Of a stretch of 64,000 nucleotides of DNA, positions 40,540-51,034 are shown piece by piece. Position 1 is the first letter of the stretch, and each line of letters begins with the position of its first letter. Source of the stretch: Lepidostoma basale (lineage: Eukaryota > Arthropoda > Insecta > Trichoptera > Lepidostomatidae); contig JAHDVF020000524.1 of the NCBI GenBank assembly GCA_022606425.2, positions 992,001 to 1,056,000 on the forward strand, written 5' to 3'. A program made the position numbers and the translations under genes. The notes below the pieces were generated by a model. That model had not been told where the DNA came from. It was given only the letters and a program-made list of their open reading frames with translations, and did not search any database.

Positions 40540-40690
40540 TGAGTCGGAGAAATCTACGTGGGTGCATGACACGATATATGAACGTTGAGAAATCGAGAGA
40601 AGTATGTCAGGAAAGAATAGTGTGGAGGTTCATAATTTCTGCCTACCCTTTCAGGGAGACGGCGCGATGATTAGTTAGTTAATAAGTAAA
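40540..40690 (+). mobile_element. Family A RTE LINE 3' end
   Basis: SRRNLRGCMTRYMNVEKSRE and VCQERIVWRFIISAYPFRET precede the TTAG tail. It is about 45 codons long. Confidence 0.75.
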
Positions 40691-41050
40691 TAAAATACCA
40701 AAATTATTGATACGTCATCATTGTATTTCAACACGATTCGATTATGTTTAACATCCCTTTACCTGATAGGGGCACCGGTGTATTTGACAACTGATAACTA
40801 TTGTCCCAGCGTCACAAAGGATTGATTTAGATCGGCGGTGATCACATGTGCTGTCTGTTTGGTGCCCGCCGCAGTAAACAATGGTCCACTACTCGGTACA
40901 AGGGGGCCGATCATTCATCAATAACAGTTGAATCAACCCTACGAACCACCCCCGTTAGTGAAGCGGGTGACTGGGGGTTTGAACAGTAAGTTAATTTAAT
41001 GTTCTGACTGATGAATGGAAATATTTAACAGTGGATTTTTTCAATGATAA
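40691..41050. other. GC-richer, apparently single-copy island
   Basis: The island includes TAGATCGGCGGTGATCACAT and GTGCCCGCCGCAGTAAACAA. No open frame of note. Confidence 0.35.
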
Positions 41051-41054
41051 TTTA

Positions 41055-41160
41055 GTAGTTAATACGAATGAAGACGTCGGGTTTCTACTCTTAGAAGATT
41101 TTTATATTTTGTGAGAATGACATTTTTCGCCTAATTTATCAAATATCAAATATCATTATC
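41055..41160. repeat. Fam-e repeat, one arm
   Basis: TTAATACGAATGAAGACGTC and GTGAGAATGACATTTTTCGC identify the arm. Confidence 0.5.
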
Positions 41161-41164
41161 ATTA

Positions 41165-41835
41165 ACATCATCCCAAGTGAGTCCTGCAGGGCTCTTCTCC
41201 AGGTGGCTCTAGGCCTGCCTCGCTTCCTCTTTCCCCCATAGTGGACCATTCTAGTGCACCCTGAACGATGCAGGCTGGATTCCGTCTCAGAGTGTGACTG
41301 ATCCACTGCCATTTGCGTGTAGCGACTTGTTCTCTAATTAGCTTTTCGCCTGCCATAGTCCAGAGAACGACATTTGAAACTTTTTGGGGCCAATAGATCT
41401 TGAATATTGAGCGAAGGCACCTATTTATAAACATCTGGAGTTTTCCAATAACGTCCGCGGTAGATTTTCAAGTCTCACATCCGTACAGCAGTACGCTTTT
41501 AACGCTACTGCTGAATATTTGGTGCTTGGGCTTTCTCGAAATGATACTGGAACGCCATACAGGCGAAGCATAGCGAAAGCTCTCCTTGCCTTGTTGAGTC
41601 TGCTGGCAACATCTTCCTCCATACCTCTTGAGCCTGCTGTCATTCTACCGAGGTAGCAAAAGCTGGTCGTGGTCACAAGGGGGATACCGTGGAGCAAGAT
41701 TGGGGTTGAGTCATTTGTGGACACTCGTAGGTCTACTGTCTTGGACATGTTAATTTTGCGACCTACTTTTGCCGCTTCCTCGTGAAGTCTACACAGCTTC
41801 TGCTCTGCATCCACCCGGTTTATCGAAAGCAAACC
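41165..41835 (-). mobile_element. LINE RT C-terminus (HTLRRNPACI type), frameshifted
   Basis: The minus strand reads LHEEAAKVGRKINMSKTVDL, SFCYLGRMTAGSRGMEEDVA and SRLNKARRAFAMLR. After frame changes come CRSIFKIYWPQKVSNVVLWT and KWQWISHTLRRNPACIVQGA. GRKINMSKT and FCYLG are the end of the RT palm and thumb region. The element is RTE-like and unrelated in detail to family A. At least two frameshifts (near 41430 and 41540) break it. Confidence 0.75.
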
Positions 41836-41930
41836 ATATTTAGGGTAGTTATGATAAAATCAAATCTACACAGAAAATGTAGACTACAACAAGACTACAA
41901 GATCCAAAATAATAATGAAAAAGTTTTTCT

Positions 41931-41933
<3 letters not shown>

Positions 41934-42029
<96 letters not shown>

Positions 42030-42039
42030 ACACACACAC
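41934..42039. repeat. Compound (TC)n-(AC)n microsatellite
   Basis: TC dinucleotides run from 41934 to about 41999, followed by AC to 42039 with one ATAC interruption. Both strands are open through it by repetition only. Confidence 0.95.
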
Positions 42040-42739
42040 GCTTCGATCACACCTTGGTAAAAACAAATGGATTTAGCAATTGTTAGTTTTGTTTCTAAAC
42101 GAGTTTCCTTAATATTGTTAGATAGTTATGGAATATCATATAATTTGTTATATTATATAATATGTATAAATAATCGGTATGTACCTAGATAGGTGAAAAG
42201 TTATAAAATTTTCTAAAATATTATTCTTGCTTTCAAGTACTCTCTTTCACTTCCATTTCGTATTACTATCACTGATAATGTAACTTTGTGGCATTTATTT
42301 CCTTCGTTCGGTCTTTAATATGTTTTATTTTTGTTTCAGGTGAGTTCGAAACTTCATTTCTACTATTTGAACTTTAGGTAAGTTTGATTAAATTTTTATA
42401 TCAAAACCATTTGGAATAACTGCGGAAGTTAAGCAGTTACATTCATGTATATTTGCTTTATTCATTTCGTTAATGAAAACTTTACCCTGGGATAGCAATA
42501 TTAGTTATTTATTATGTTTTCCCTTTTGTAAAAATGTTCTAGAGAGTGATTCCGGGCAAATTAATGGAATAAAGCATTTTTTTATATGAAGCACTCACTT
42601 TGCGACAAGCGAACATTCATCATCAATTATAATAAGCATACCGTGGTTAACTAGAAGTGTTTTATTATTTTATATCATATATTTTTATAAATATATTTAT
42701 ATATGTAATCAAAAAATTAAACAGTTATAATATTTTCTT
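42040..42739. other. No gene recognised
   Basis: AT-rich and unique in the window. Confidence 0.35.
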
Positions 42740-42900
42740 TGTAAAATGATAATATCTCACACTTTTCACTTTTCGGAGTATTACCAGTATACATATTTCG
42801 ATATAAAATGTATACCATTCTCCTGATGATGATGGTTGATATCTTCGAAACTTATAGACATAAACAATCTTATGGAGATTGATATATTCGAAATACTAGT
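42740..42900 (+). repeat. Foldback repeat fam-a with module at 42823-42851
   Basis: CTGATGA is intact at 42823-42829 and GAAAC at 42847-42851. Helix II and helix I are poor. It precedes a near-repeat at 42935-42960. Confidence 0.5.
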
Positions 42901-42962
42901 ATGTGGAGAAAAATAGTAATGTTGTGAAGGTTGATTATCTTCGAATCATATCGAAACGAATA

Positions 42963-43625
42963 ATGTTATGAATAATATATAATAATATAATAATAATAAA
43001 TTGGATAATTTATAAAGCGCCATTTTTTATGAATTGCTCATCTCAAGGGCGCTGTAAAAGATGCTCCGTTTTATCAACTAGATAATAGTAATAATAATAA
43101 TGATAAAAAATATATATAACCATATTTAGTATGAGGGCTGCACCCGACGAAATCGATCAGCCCTTCCTGTCAGGAAATGATAATTTGAAAAGGTGCGTTT
43201 TGAGTCTCGATCTAAACTCTGATTGATTCTCAATGCACTAAAGGTCTGCTGGAAGATTGTTCCAGGCTGAAGGGCCGGCTACCGCGAAGGCTCGGTCGCC
43301 AAAGTTTGTGCTTGGACAGCGTTTTGGCACAGTCAATCTACCGATCGCAGAAGACTTAGCTGATCGCAATGTAGACTGTCTAGCATTCAGGTTCTCGTTG
43401 GTGCAGAGTTCAGATATATAAGCTGGTGCCATTCCATGCAACGCCTTATAGACCGTCCAGCAGAGCTTGTATTGTATCCTTTCTGGACATTTCAGCCAGT
43501 GGAGCTCCTTAAGATGCTATGTTATGTGACAACTCTTTGGCACACCCCTTATCAGTCTTGCTGCTGCATTGAATGCAGACTGGAGTTTATTTATTTGCTG
43601 TTTGGGGATGAACGTTGATATCTTC
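42963..43625 (-). mobile_element. CR1/L2-like LINE 3' end
   Basis: On the minus strand LKELHWLKCPERIQYKLCW (43520-43440) leads to ALHGMAPAYISELC, RQSTLRSAKSSAIGRL and FGDRAFAVAGPSAWNNLPAD. A RSRLKTHLFK-like segment follows. This APAYL..L....R..LRS....L.VP......GDRAF...GP..WN.LP pattern is the C-terminus of CR1/L2-type LINEs. The 3' end has GGCGCTTTATAAATTATCCA and an (ATT)n tail at 42963-43003, also usual for that group. Several frameshifts. Confidence 0.8.
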
Positions 43626-43699
43626 TTAACATTTGGAGATAAACAATGTTATGAAGTTTTGATAAACATAATATATCGTTCTCCCGATTATGAAGGTCA

Positions 43700-43965
43700 A
43701 ATCAAATCAAATCAAATCAAATCAGTTTATTTCATCAACAGACATTACAAAATAAATTTTTAAGTTATCTATTGAGAACAGGTAAATATATTGTGTATAT
43801 ACTACCAGAAACGTATAATAGATGGTCTAACATTAGGAAGATAGGATACTCTCCAGAATTAAGAGTATTTGCCTTCTGAACGGCCGAGTTCTCGAAATAT
43901 CCCCTGATTAATTCAAAGAAATGGGTAATGAGATGTCAATCTCTTCGAAGCTATTTAATTATATT
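43700..43965 (-). mobile_element. Family J LINE, internally deleted copy
   Basis: The tail (TTTGA)n is at 43700-43722 on the minus side. After the 3' UTR the sequence jumps from the FRRQIL region straight to the FFENS region near 43883, losing about 200 bases of coding sequence. Confidence 0.7.
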
Positions 43966-44039
43966 TTATATAACTAGACAATCAAGATTAATCATGATTA
44001 TTATTTGCTGAAATAAAATAGACGTGTTTTAATGTCGGT

Positions 44040-44175
44040 TACTTGAATAACCGGAGATTTCGACGTGTGAGGATGACACGATATATGAAAGTTGAGGATT
44101 TGAGAAAATAATGTTAAAATATAACAGTGTGGCAGTCTATTCTCTTTACGTTACGTAAGTTAGTTGAGTAATTAC
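44040..44175 (+). mobile_element. Family A RTE LINE 3' end, decayed
   Basis: RRFRRVRMTRYMKVEDLRK-like sequence, then GTGTGGCAGTCTATTCTCTT and a shortened terminal segment. Confidence 0.55.
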
Positions 44176-44491
44176 ATTTTGTCAAATTAATTTCAGATTT
44201 TAGTAATATTAAGATGACGATAAAAACGATGTTTTAAACAAACTTTTCTTTTTTACAATATAAGTTAGCGAACGCTGTTGTGATGATTCTTTTTTTGAAA
44301 ACTTTTCAACATTGTATGTATAATAATATAATGGAATTTACCACTCCATCAGAGCCATCTATCAACGTCTATCCGCATTAAGTCACCCCTGTTGGCAGAA
44401 TTCTGAACTAAATAATACACACACATGCACAAGTACGCAATTTCACAAATAACTTTGTTTTCATATAAATGTAAAACATCAATATGAACCA
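44176..44491. other. No gene recognised
   Basis: AT-rich spacer with an (AC)-rich patch near 44420. Confidence 0.3.
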
Positions 44492-45238
44492 TGGAACTGG
44501 CAAAAGAAGGATGAAAGTAGAATAAATGCAGTACATATGATATCTCTTAGATGAATGTGCGGACACTCTGTGTATGATAGAGTGTCGAATGAAAATATAA
44601 GAAGTGAATGGGGTGCGAATGATGGTGTTATGAACAAAATAATAATAATAATAATTATTGTTATTATTATTTTTTTTAATCGCTCTTTACATCATGACAG
44701 TATGAGCCAAATCGATGTACAGGGTATAATAGCTATCATAATGATTCTCGTGACATGTAATAGGTAGCTAATCTATCGCCATTTTTTTTGCCACGTGTAT
44801 TCTACACCAGACCAAAGACAGTGTGACAATCACACTGCCTTTACCAGGAATCGAGCCCGGAACCTTCGGGGTGGCAGTCAATGCACTTACCACTCGGCCA
44901 CGAAGGTCGACATTAATTAAAAGATGAAAGGAAATTAAAGGATCATTAAGATGGTTTGGACACATGGAAAGAATGAATGAAGAAAGAATGTTAAAAATGT
45001 ACACGTTAACGATGTAAATGGAACTAGAAAAAGAGGAAGTCCTAGGAAAACGGGGCACGATCAAATTAATCAAACATTGAATGTCGGCCACGTGAGGAGT
45101 AAGATAAATCGACGCGCGTGTATGAAACGATTTATGAATGTTGAGGAAGCGAGAGAAATATGTCAGGAAAAAATGTGTGGCAGTCCATTCTATCTACCTA
45201 CCCCTTCGGGGAGATGCCGTGATGGTTAGTTAGTTAGT
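44492..45238 (+). mobile_element. Family A RTE LINE interrupted by a SINE
   Basis: The segment WNWQKKDESRINAVHMISLR to ANDGVMNKI (44492-44640) continues after the SINE as IKGSLRWFGHMERMNEERM (44925 on) through to the terminal segment and the (TTAG)n tail at 45224-45238. The SINE falls in the AACAAAATAAT/GAAAGGATC junction. Confidence 0.8.
44639..44909 (-). mobile_element. tRNA-derived SINE (family S), copy 6, nested in a LINE
   Basis: The (ATA)n-type tail is at 44639-44675 on the left. The minus-strand A box TGGCCGAGTGG is at about 44892-44902 and the B box GGCTCGATTCC at about 44850-44860. It belongs to the same subfamily as copies 1 and 2. Confidence 0.85.
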
Positions 45239-45599
45239 TTTTAGACACTTGAACACAAGCGATTGAAAGCAGTACTATCGTTTTTTATTACTCTGTAACA
45301 AAATAATTCCATTTCTATGAAGTGTTTCCTTTTTTATTCAAATCGGAATATACAAGTGGAGTAACCCCCTCCCTTAACCTTCGCCCCTACTAAAACTGAC
45401 TGCTGTCCCCTCTAAAACCAGTTGCCAGGGGTATAAAATATTGAATATTTAAATTTTTGATCGTAGCAGCCAATACGACTAGTTTTTTTTTAATTTTATT
45501 TTAAATATAATTTTGAGGAAAAATCTAGGCATGTATAAATGATATAACCATCTTAAAATATATACATGTATTATATATATATTTTAAATTGGTGTTTGT
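45239..45599. other. No gene recognised
   Basis: AT-rich, with a C-rich patch at 45365-45425. Confidence 0.3.
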
Positions 45600-45800
45600 G
45601 TTTTTTTTTTGGTTCATGTATTTTTCAAAGTGCTGCAACTGATTGTCGAAGGTAATATTAACAAAAAAAGGGAGTATCGCGAGAAGCAGAAAATTCTGTC
45701 TAGAAAACTTTTGAGGGTGGTTCAGTCGCATCACAACATTCCTGTTTTGAGCTTCTATATCAAGAGACGTTGTTCAACCTTTGACACGAGAGGAACAAGA
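45600..45800 (+). mobile_element. LINE C-terminal fragment (LQLIVEGNI type)
   Basis: LQLIVEGNINKKREY corresponds to the LIVEGKI.GKRG.GR region seen in LINEs like the one at 27262. The frame then drifts. Confidence 0.4.
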
Positions 45801-45825
45801 AGAAAATAAATGTTATACTCGTATT

Positions 45826-46465
45826 ATGTGTATGAGATATGCAAGCGATACGATTTGATGATGAATGTGAATAAGTCTAAGGTAATGATTTTCCAAAAAG
45901 AAGGAAACATGACAGTCTGTAACATTAGAGTAAACGCTAAAAATCTGGAACAAGTGGATGAATTTGTTTATTAAGGAAGTATGTTTACAAAGGATGAGAG
46001 AGTGGATAAGGATATTGAAAGAAGGGTTAGTTAGGTAAAAGTTGTCATCGCAAACAAAAGCCTATCCAAAAAAGCTTAGATGGCAGTGCATACTGGGGTT
46101 CTTTTGCCGACCCTTATGTATGAAAGTGAAGTTTTGAACTAGCAAAAGAAGGATGAAAGTAGAACAAATGCAGTAGAAATGAGATCTCTAAGACGAATGT
46201 GTGGTGAATCTGTATATGATAAGTGTCAAATGCAAGTATAAGAAGTGAATGCGATGCAAATGAAAATGTTATGAACAAAATAATGAAAGGGTGGTTAGGA
46301 TGGTTTGGACACATGAAAAGAATGAGTGAAGACAGAATGGTGAAAAAGGTATATGTATGGTGACAAGATGTATGAATGTAGAGGAAGCGAGAGAAGTATG
46401 TCAGGACAGAACAGTGTGGCGGTCCATTCTTTCTGCCTACCCCTCAGGGGAGACGGTGTGATGGT
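45826..46465 (+). mobile_element. Family A RTE LINE, long but frameshifted
   Basis: It runs from the CKRYDLMMNVNKSKVMIF region (end of the RT) through VYLGSMFT-like (stop near 45974), KKDESRTNAVEMRSLRRMCG and WFGHMKRMSEDRMVKK. A deletion removes the GRPRKTWHDQ part, and the terminal SAYPSGETV-like segment follows. It is comparable in reach to the copy at 31687. Confidence 0.75.
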
Positions 46466-46487
46466 TTGGTGTAGTTGTAGGGCGTGA

Positions 46488-46650
46488 ACACTATGGAATT
46501 TCATTGTTAACTTGGAAAAAGAATTTAGAACACTGTTATACAATTTATAAAATATTTTTTCAAAATAAAACTGTTGTTTCTCTATGATACATATTTCGGA
46601 GGTGACCTCCATCCTGAGATGTGAATACAATTTTAATTTAATTTTCTAAA
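46488..46650 (-). repeat. Foldback repeat fam-g, one arm
   Basis: ACTATGGAATTTCATTGTTA at the left and the module near 46592-46622 (CTCAGGA, T, GGAGG-loop-CCTCC, GAAAT on the minus strand) identify it. Confidence 0.6.
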
Positions 46651-47074
46651 TTTAAAACTCACTAGGTTTATTTAGTAATCCTTTGACATGTGAGTAAGGG
46701 ATGGATGTCGCGTCACGTGGACCGTGCTAGGGGTAGTTTAGATTAGTTAGCGGCAGGGGTGATCGAGCACGGGGGAGGGAGGTAGAGGGCGGGGCGCAGT
46801 CACAATAGCTTATCGTCCAGATGCACGAGTCTGGCGATGGACACGGTGCTCTAGTGATAATGATTTTAAAAAGTTACCTTTCGAGATTTTCACCGTACTT
46901 TCGCACATAGAAATATTGTTCCAAATTCAAATACAAAATTATAATATTAACGCGATTGTTTAATTGCTTTTGTAGATTTGTTTAAATATTTTATATAAAT
47001 AAAAATATTTGTAAATCCAATAAAACAATCGCGTTTTTATTGTAATGAAAATTTTATATTTCAAACAATATTTA
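46651..47074. other. GC-rich island at 46680-46850
   Basis: GGGGGAGGGAGGTAGAGGGC and GGGGCGCAGTCACAATAGC stand out against the AT-rich surroundings. No open frame and no second copy in the window. Confidence 0.4.
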
Positions 47075-47345
47075 GTGAAAGAGGCATTAACAGTGTGGAA
47101 TACCATAGTTATATACTTTGGGAATTAAAAAAACTTTGTTTAATCCAATATTTTTTAATAAAAAATATTTAAAAACACAACATGTTTCGGAGGACACCTC
47201 CATCTTCAGGTGTAAAAATATAACAAAAACTAAACAAAGAAAGACTAATAAAAAAACGCATTTAAAATTTCATACAATAATTCAAATTTAAAAATTAACC
47301 TACGCTATTTGTTATAAGTAGGCTAGTTGTTATTTGTTAAAGTGT
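47075..47345 (-). repeat. Foldback repeat fam-g, undisturbed copy
   Basis: This copy has the same order as the split copy around the BEL element, with AGGTGT continuous with AAAAATATAACAAAAACTAA. It therefore shows the BEL target before insertion. Confidence 0.75.
47175..47213 (-). ncRNA. Hammerhead-ribozyme-like module (fam-g)
   Basis: The minus strand reads ACAC, CTGAAGA, extra T, GGAGG-TGT-CCTCC (perfect five-pair helix II), GAAA, CATGT, T and GTGT. Both core boxes are intact, helix I has four pairs, and ACATGT is self-complementary. Confidence 0.6.
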
Positions 47346-47394
47346 AAAATTTTATTGATAAAATTTAAAACACTGTTATAATATCACAATTTCT

Positions 47395-47745
47395 TTTTAT
47401 TCACTGAGAGTGTCGCGACAGCTGTTTCGCCAACCGATGTTGGCATCATCAGGTCTTACAGTAAACTGTAACACTTACAATAAACAGTAACCCTCGTAAC
47501 ATCGGATGGCGAAACAGCTGTCGTAACACTTTATTCACTGAGAGTGTCGCGACAACTGTTTCACCAACCGATGTTGGCATCATCAGGTGTTACAATAAAC
47601 GGTAACACTAACAATAAACTGTAACCCTTGTAACACCTGACGATGCCGACATCGGTTGGCGAAACAGCTGTCGCAACACTCTCAGTGAATAAAAATAAAT
47701 TTGTGATATTATAACATTGTTTTAAATTTATAATGTTGAAGTATC
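47395..47745. repeat. Tandem pair of palindromic fam-j repeats
   Basis: Four modules alternate in orientation: minus at 47424-47452, plus near 47495-47520, minus at 47558-47586 and plus at 47637-47665. Intact boxes are CTGATGA or CTGACGA with GAAAC. The second module has lost its first box. All carry CAGCTGTCG or a close variant after GAAA, so the expected cleavage base would be C. Flanking helix I complementarity was not found. Confidence 0.7.
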
Positions 47746-47892
47746 AAAGTGTTTCGGCCGAATCAATAGACTATGTTAATTTTAATGGTATTATTTATTT
47801 ATTTATTAAAATTATGCCGTTGCTATAGAAATTGCGAATAATCACATAAAATGCTGAACCAACATTTAATCACTTTAACCATAAAAAACATA

Positions 47893-47952
47893 TTTTGTTC
47901 CCAGAAAACAATTTACATCTTCGTCTCTATTGAGATACAATTAATCCTTATA
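47893..47952 (-). repeat. Family C repeat fragment
   Basis: CTTCGTCTCTATTGAGATAC and the flanking AATTAATCCTT match the end of the C family. Confidence 0.55.
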
Positions 47953-48449
47953 AAAAAACACTTGTCTAATCACTGTTCTGTTTTTTAAATATTTTGTTAC
48001 CATGTGAATGTTCAATTCAACGTCCACGTTTTGCTATCATGAATTACATAAATAAAAAAATGATGAAGACTCAAAATACAGTAAAAATAGATATATGTTC
48101 ACAAAACTCTCTAGGGAGCTATCTTTCACGTAGGATAACCGGTTTATAATGGCACGTGTTGCATACACATGTTAAAATCAATGCCAATCTACCAATACAG
48201 CCCCAGGCGCCTCTGTAAGTACTACGAGGGATGTATGCACACCACCACCATGGTAGTGTACACCCCGCGCAAATATCGCACAATGTCTCCTTGAATCACT
48301 ATGAATCAAATGCGAAAACTTGCAGTGTTCGCTGTACACAGGTCTCTTATAATTTCGTGTGTATTTTATTATCGTGTGGAGTACAGGGTGTTTAAAAATA
48401 TGTAGTATACAATCTTTCAATCAAAAATAAATGTGGTATTATTAACACA
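47953..48449. other. No gene recognised
   Basis: GC is moderate at 48140-48380. An 80-codon minus frame there (48178-48420) has no domain similarity I recognise. Confidence 0.35.
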
Positions 48450-48620
48450 CTTTTACAAGTTTTTTCAACAATTTATTTTTTGTTAAAACCAACCGGTTTC
48501 GCTCCCGCCGGAGTAGGGTTATTAAATAAACTTTTCATTTTGTAACCCTGACTAAGCCCTGGTGAGAGCGAAACCGGTTGGTTTAAAAAAAAAATAATGT
48601 GGTGTAAAAACTGCTTATAG
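48450..48620. repeat. Palindromic foldback repeat fam-h
   Basis: The left arm is AACCAACCGGTTTCGCTCCC (48487-48506) and the right arm GAGCGAAACCGGTTGGTTT (about 48566-48584). Confidence 0.7.
48544..48583 (+). ncRNA. Hammerhead-ribozyme-like module (fam-h)
   Basis: AACC and GGTT form a four-pair helix I. The core box is CTGACTA (one change from CTGANGA). GAAAC, CGGT and T are intact. Helix II (GCCCT...AGAGC) is imperfect. Confidence 0.45.
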
Positions 48621-48702
48621 CGTCTTATAGCAATATATTTTTATGCATACATCACCATGATTGATTTCGTCTTTGAATTTTATTTAAATGTATTTCCCAC
48701 TA

Positions 48703-48965
48703 TTTAGTTACTAACTAACTATTATAACTAACTTATATAACGTTACTAACTAATTATTATACCAACCACCACGCCATTTCTCTGGAGGGGCAGACAGAGA
48801 GGATAGATCGCCACACTGCTCTGTCCTGACACACCTCTCAAGTTAACATTAAATTTATACATCTTTACATGCATGCTCGTCGATTTTTCCGATATCGAAT
48901 GTGGCCGCCTTTTACAAATTAATTAATTTGATCCTGACAAGTTTTTCTCACTTTCATACAAATGG
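48703..48965 (-). mobile_element. Family A-related RTE LINE 3' end, decayed
   Basis: The tail of TTAG-like repeats at 48703-48770 is long and interrupted. The terminal segment CCACGCCATTTCTCTGGAGG and the GRPRKTW-region remnant near 48930 are recognisable. Confidence 0.6.
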
Positions 48966-49119
48966 GTTAGCACTAATACTCCATTATGTGCTGTTTTCTT
49001 TTCTACAGTGAATATACTCGTATTTCACAGTGGATTATATGGATTTAGTGTATAATTTAGAAAATACATATCATAACAATAAAAAATGGAAATTATAATA
49101 GTAAAGACAATTGTTTAGT

Positions 49120-49262
49120 GGTTTAACTTTGGTTTTTAATGTATATAAATTTGAGTCAGTTTGAGAATGCCCTCGCAAGGCGAAACAAATTTGTCACAAT
49201 TTATATAAATCAAATCCAAGTAAACCTATTAAACAATCGTGTTTACTATTATAAGTTAGTAA
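49120..49262 (+). repeat. Foldback repeat fam-k
   Basis: TCAGTTTGAGAATGCCCTCG through AATCCAAGTAAACCTATTAA is shared with the copies at 58320 and 60185. Confidence 0.65.
49143..49207 (+). ncRNA. Hammerhead-ribozyme-like module (fam-k), long helix I
   Basis: ATATAAATT (49143-49151) is complementary to AATTTATAT (49199-49207), nine pairs, with internal loops next to the core. Helix II is GCC-loop-GGC, then GAAAC. The segment ACAAATTTGT after GAA is a ten-base palindrome, followed by C. The first box reads TTGAGAA, so two core positions are off. Confidence 0.4.
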
Positions 49263-51034
49263 TGTAATTTTACAAAATTATTACCTCAACCATTAATAAA
49301 AAAATGTATTTACGACATGTAGATAAATCAAAAATGCAATTACATATATTTAACCCTTAACGTACCGTGTTCAAAACAAAACGCTCGCTCCCATGTGGTC
49401 AATTCAGTTTACCGCTAACTTTATCTAAATATCAAGCATATGACTCGATGAATCAAAATTTAATTTATGTCATCTTGTAGGGAATTTCATTAGGAATAGA
49501 TCGATATCTATAACATACATGGATTATTTGAAAAACATATCATTATTAATTTTTTTCTGGAACCATGCGATTTCTGATATGGAATGCGTCACAGCATACG
49601 AGCGACTGACACCAAGTATAAACTTGTCTTGCCCCGCCGCGCCGCGCCGCGGCCGGCGGGGCGAGACTTTACGAGATTTTACGTATGATAAAGGCACCTA
49701 GGCAAAATGTATAGTACGTTCAAGACAACGAGTACGTATTAATATTTGTCCCTTTTGGTAAAGTGTTAATTTTTTCACAGTTCTGATATTATTAAGTTGC
49801 GTGCTGCGTTTCCGTCCACAGTCGGTATTATTACGTACCTATGAGAAAAGGCCAAAGATATAATTTATAATACGTTCAAAACAGCGAGTAAGTATTTGTC
49901 ACTTTTGATAAAGTTGTAAATATTAGCAAAACAAATTCTACCTTAACACGAATGAAGGTGAGGGCAGTCTTAGAAAATATTTTTTTTGGGATGAAGGAAG
50001 TAATTTTTTGCTTTTTTTTATTACGAAATATTGAGAACACTTCAATGGAGGATTACAATTTTTTTTATAATATTAGGGTCCATAGGTTTTAAGAAAATCA
50101 ACTTTAAATTGGCAGTGGAAACTCAATTGACCACATGGCAACGCGACGGTTAAAAACAAAATAATATTTAGTAAATACATTTTTTTCATTCCTATGCAAA
50201 AACAATATTCTTATCGTGGTAAAATTGAAATTTGAATTGTAATTATTTCCGAAACACCCTTTTAACTTATATGAGGGTGGTATGAATTTAACGCAAGTGG
50301 GGTGGCCAAACATCCCCCTCCCTTACTATTATTTGTCCCCCCGACTGTCTGCGAGGGACTCCGCCGACAGTACACCGAGTTGTGCCAACGTGTGGTCACC
50401 ATTTTAAAAATAACGCGATTTCTTTTAAATATATACAATCTGAATCCCAAAACATTTAAACATTTAGTGAGTAGTTAGTGAGTGTAATGCGAATATTAAA
50501 TAGTTTTGCTATCAATGAACGAACTGTCAAAGTTTTGAAATCGGAACGTGTTTTTGTTTTGACAGGCGCACTAGCTTTTGTTTTTGTTTGGAAAATGAAC
50601 TTCAATATCATATCTTTGTTAGTATATGTGTTCTTCGATAGTATATCTGTGAATTTTAATTGTACCTACGTGCAATATATGGATATTTTTATTAAAACAA
50701 TTTGCTAGTATTATGTGGAGAGATAATTGTTCTTAACGAAATAATAGTTTCTACTTAATTATTAATATGCTTTCTTACAACTGCATTATGACCCTTCATT
50801 GCATGACCTTTTTTTTTAATTTTAACAAAAATTATATTTTTTCTTCTATATTCGCCTTCTTATGGGTTCATATTTGAATAAATATTTTTACACTTTATTA
50901 CACTTTTCACAGACATGTTTTGTTGTGACTAAACCTTGATGTGTTTTAAAAATACGAAGTGTAGTAAGATTCAAATAATATTTTTAGTAATCTATGGCAA
51001 AATAGAATAAACAAAAATTAATTAGATTTTAGAA
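49263..51034. other. No gene recognised
   Basis: Contents include a GC-rich, self-complementary run near 49632-49662 (CCGCGCCGCGCCGCGGCCGG), a near-duplication (ACGTTCAAGACAACGAGTAC at 49727 and ACGTTCAAAACAGCGAGTAA at 49872), and a GC-richer stretch at 50270-50400. A 76-codon frame at 50478-50708 is hydrophobic in parts but has no supporting context. Confidence 0.35.

Noticed and set aside
41849..42060. Open frames through the TC/AC tract
   Set aside because: Dinucleotide repeats lack stops. No protein is implied.
49352..49930. piggyBac-type element starting TTAACCCTTAACG
   Set aside because: The left motif could be a piggyBac terminus at a TTAA site, but no matching right end (AAGGGTTAA) was found.
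50478..50708. A small membrane-protein gene (76 codons)
   Set aside because: Hydrophobic stretches are expected in AT-rich random frames. No splice, conservation or context evidence.
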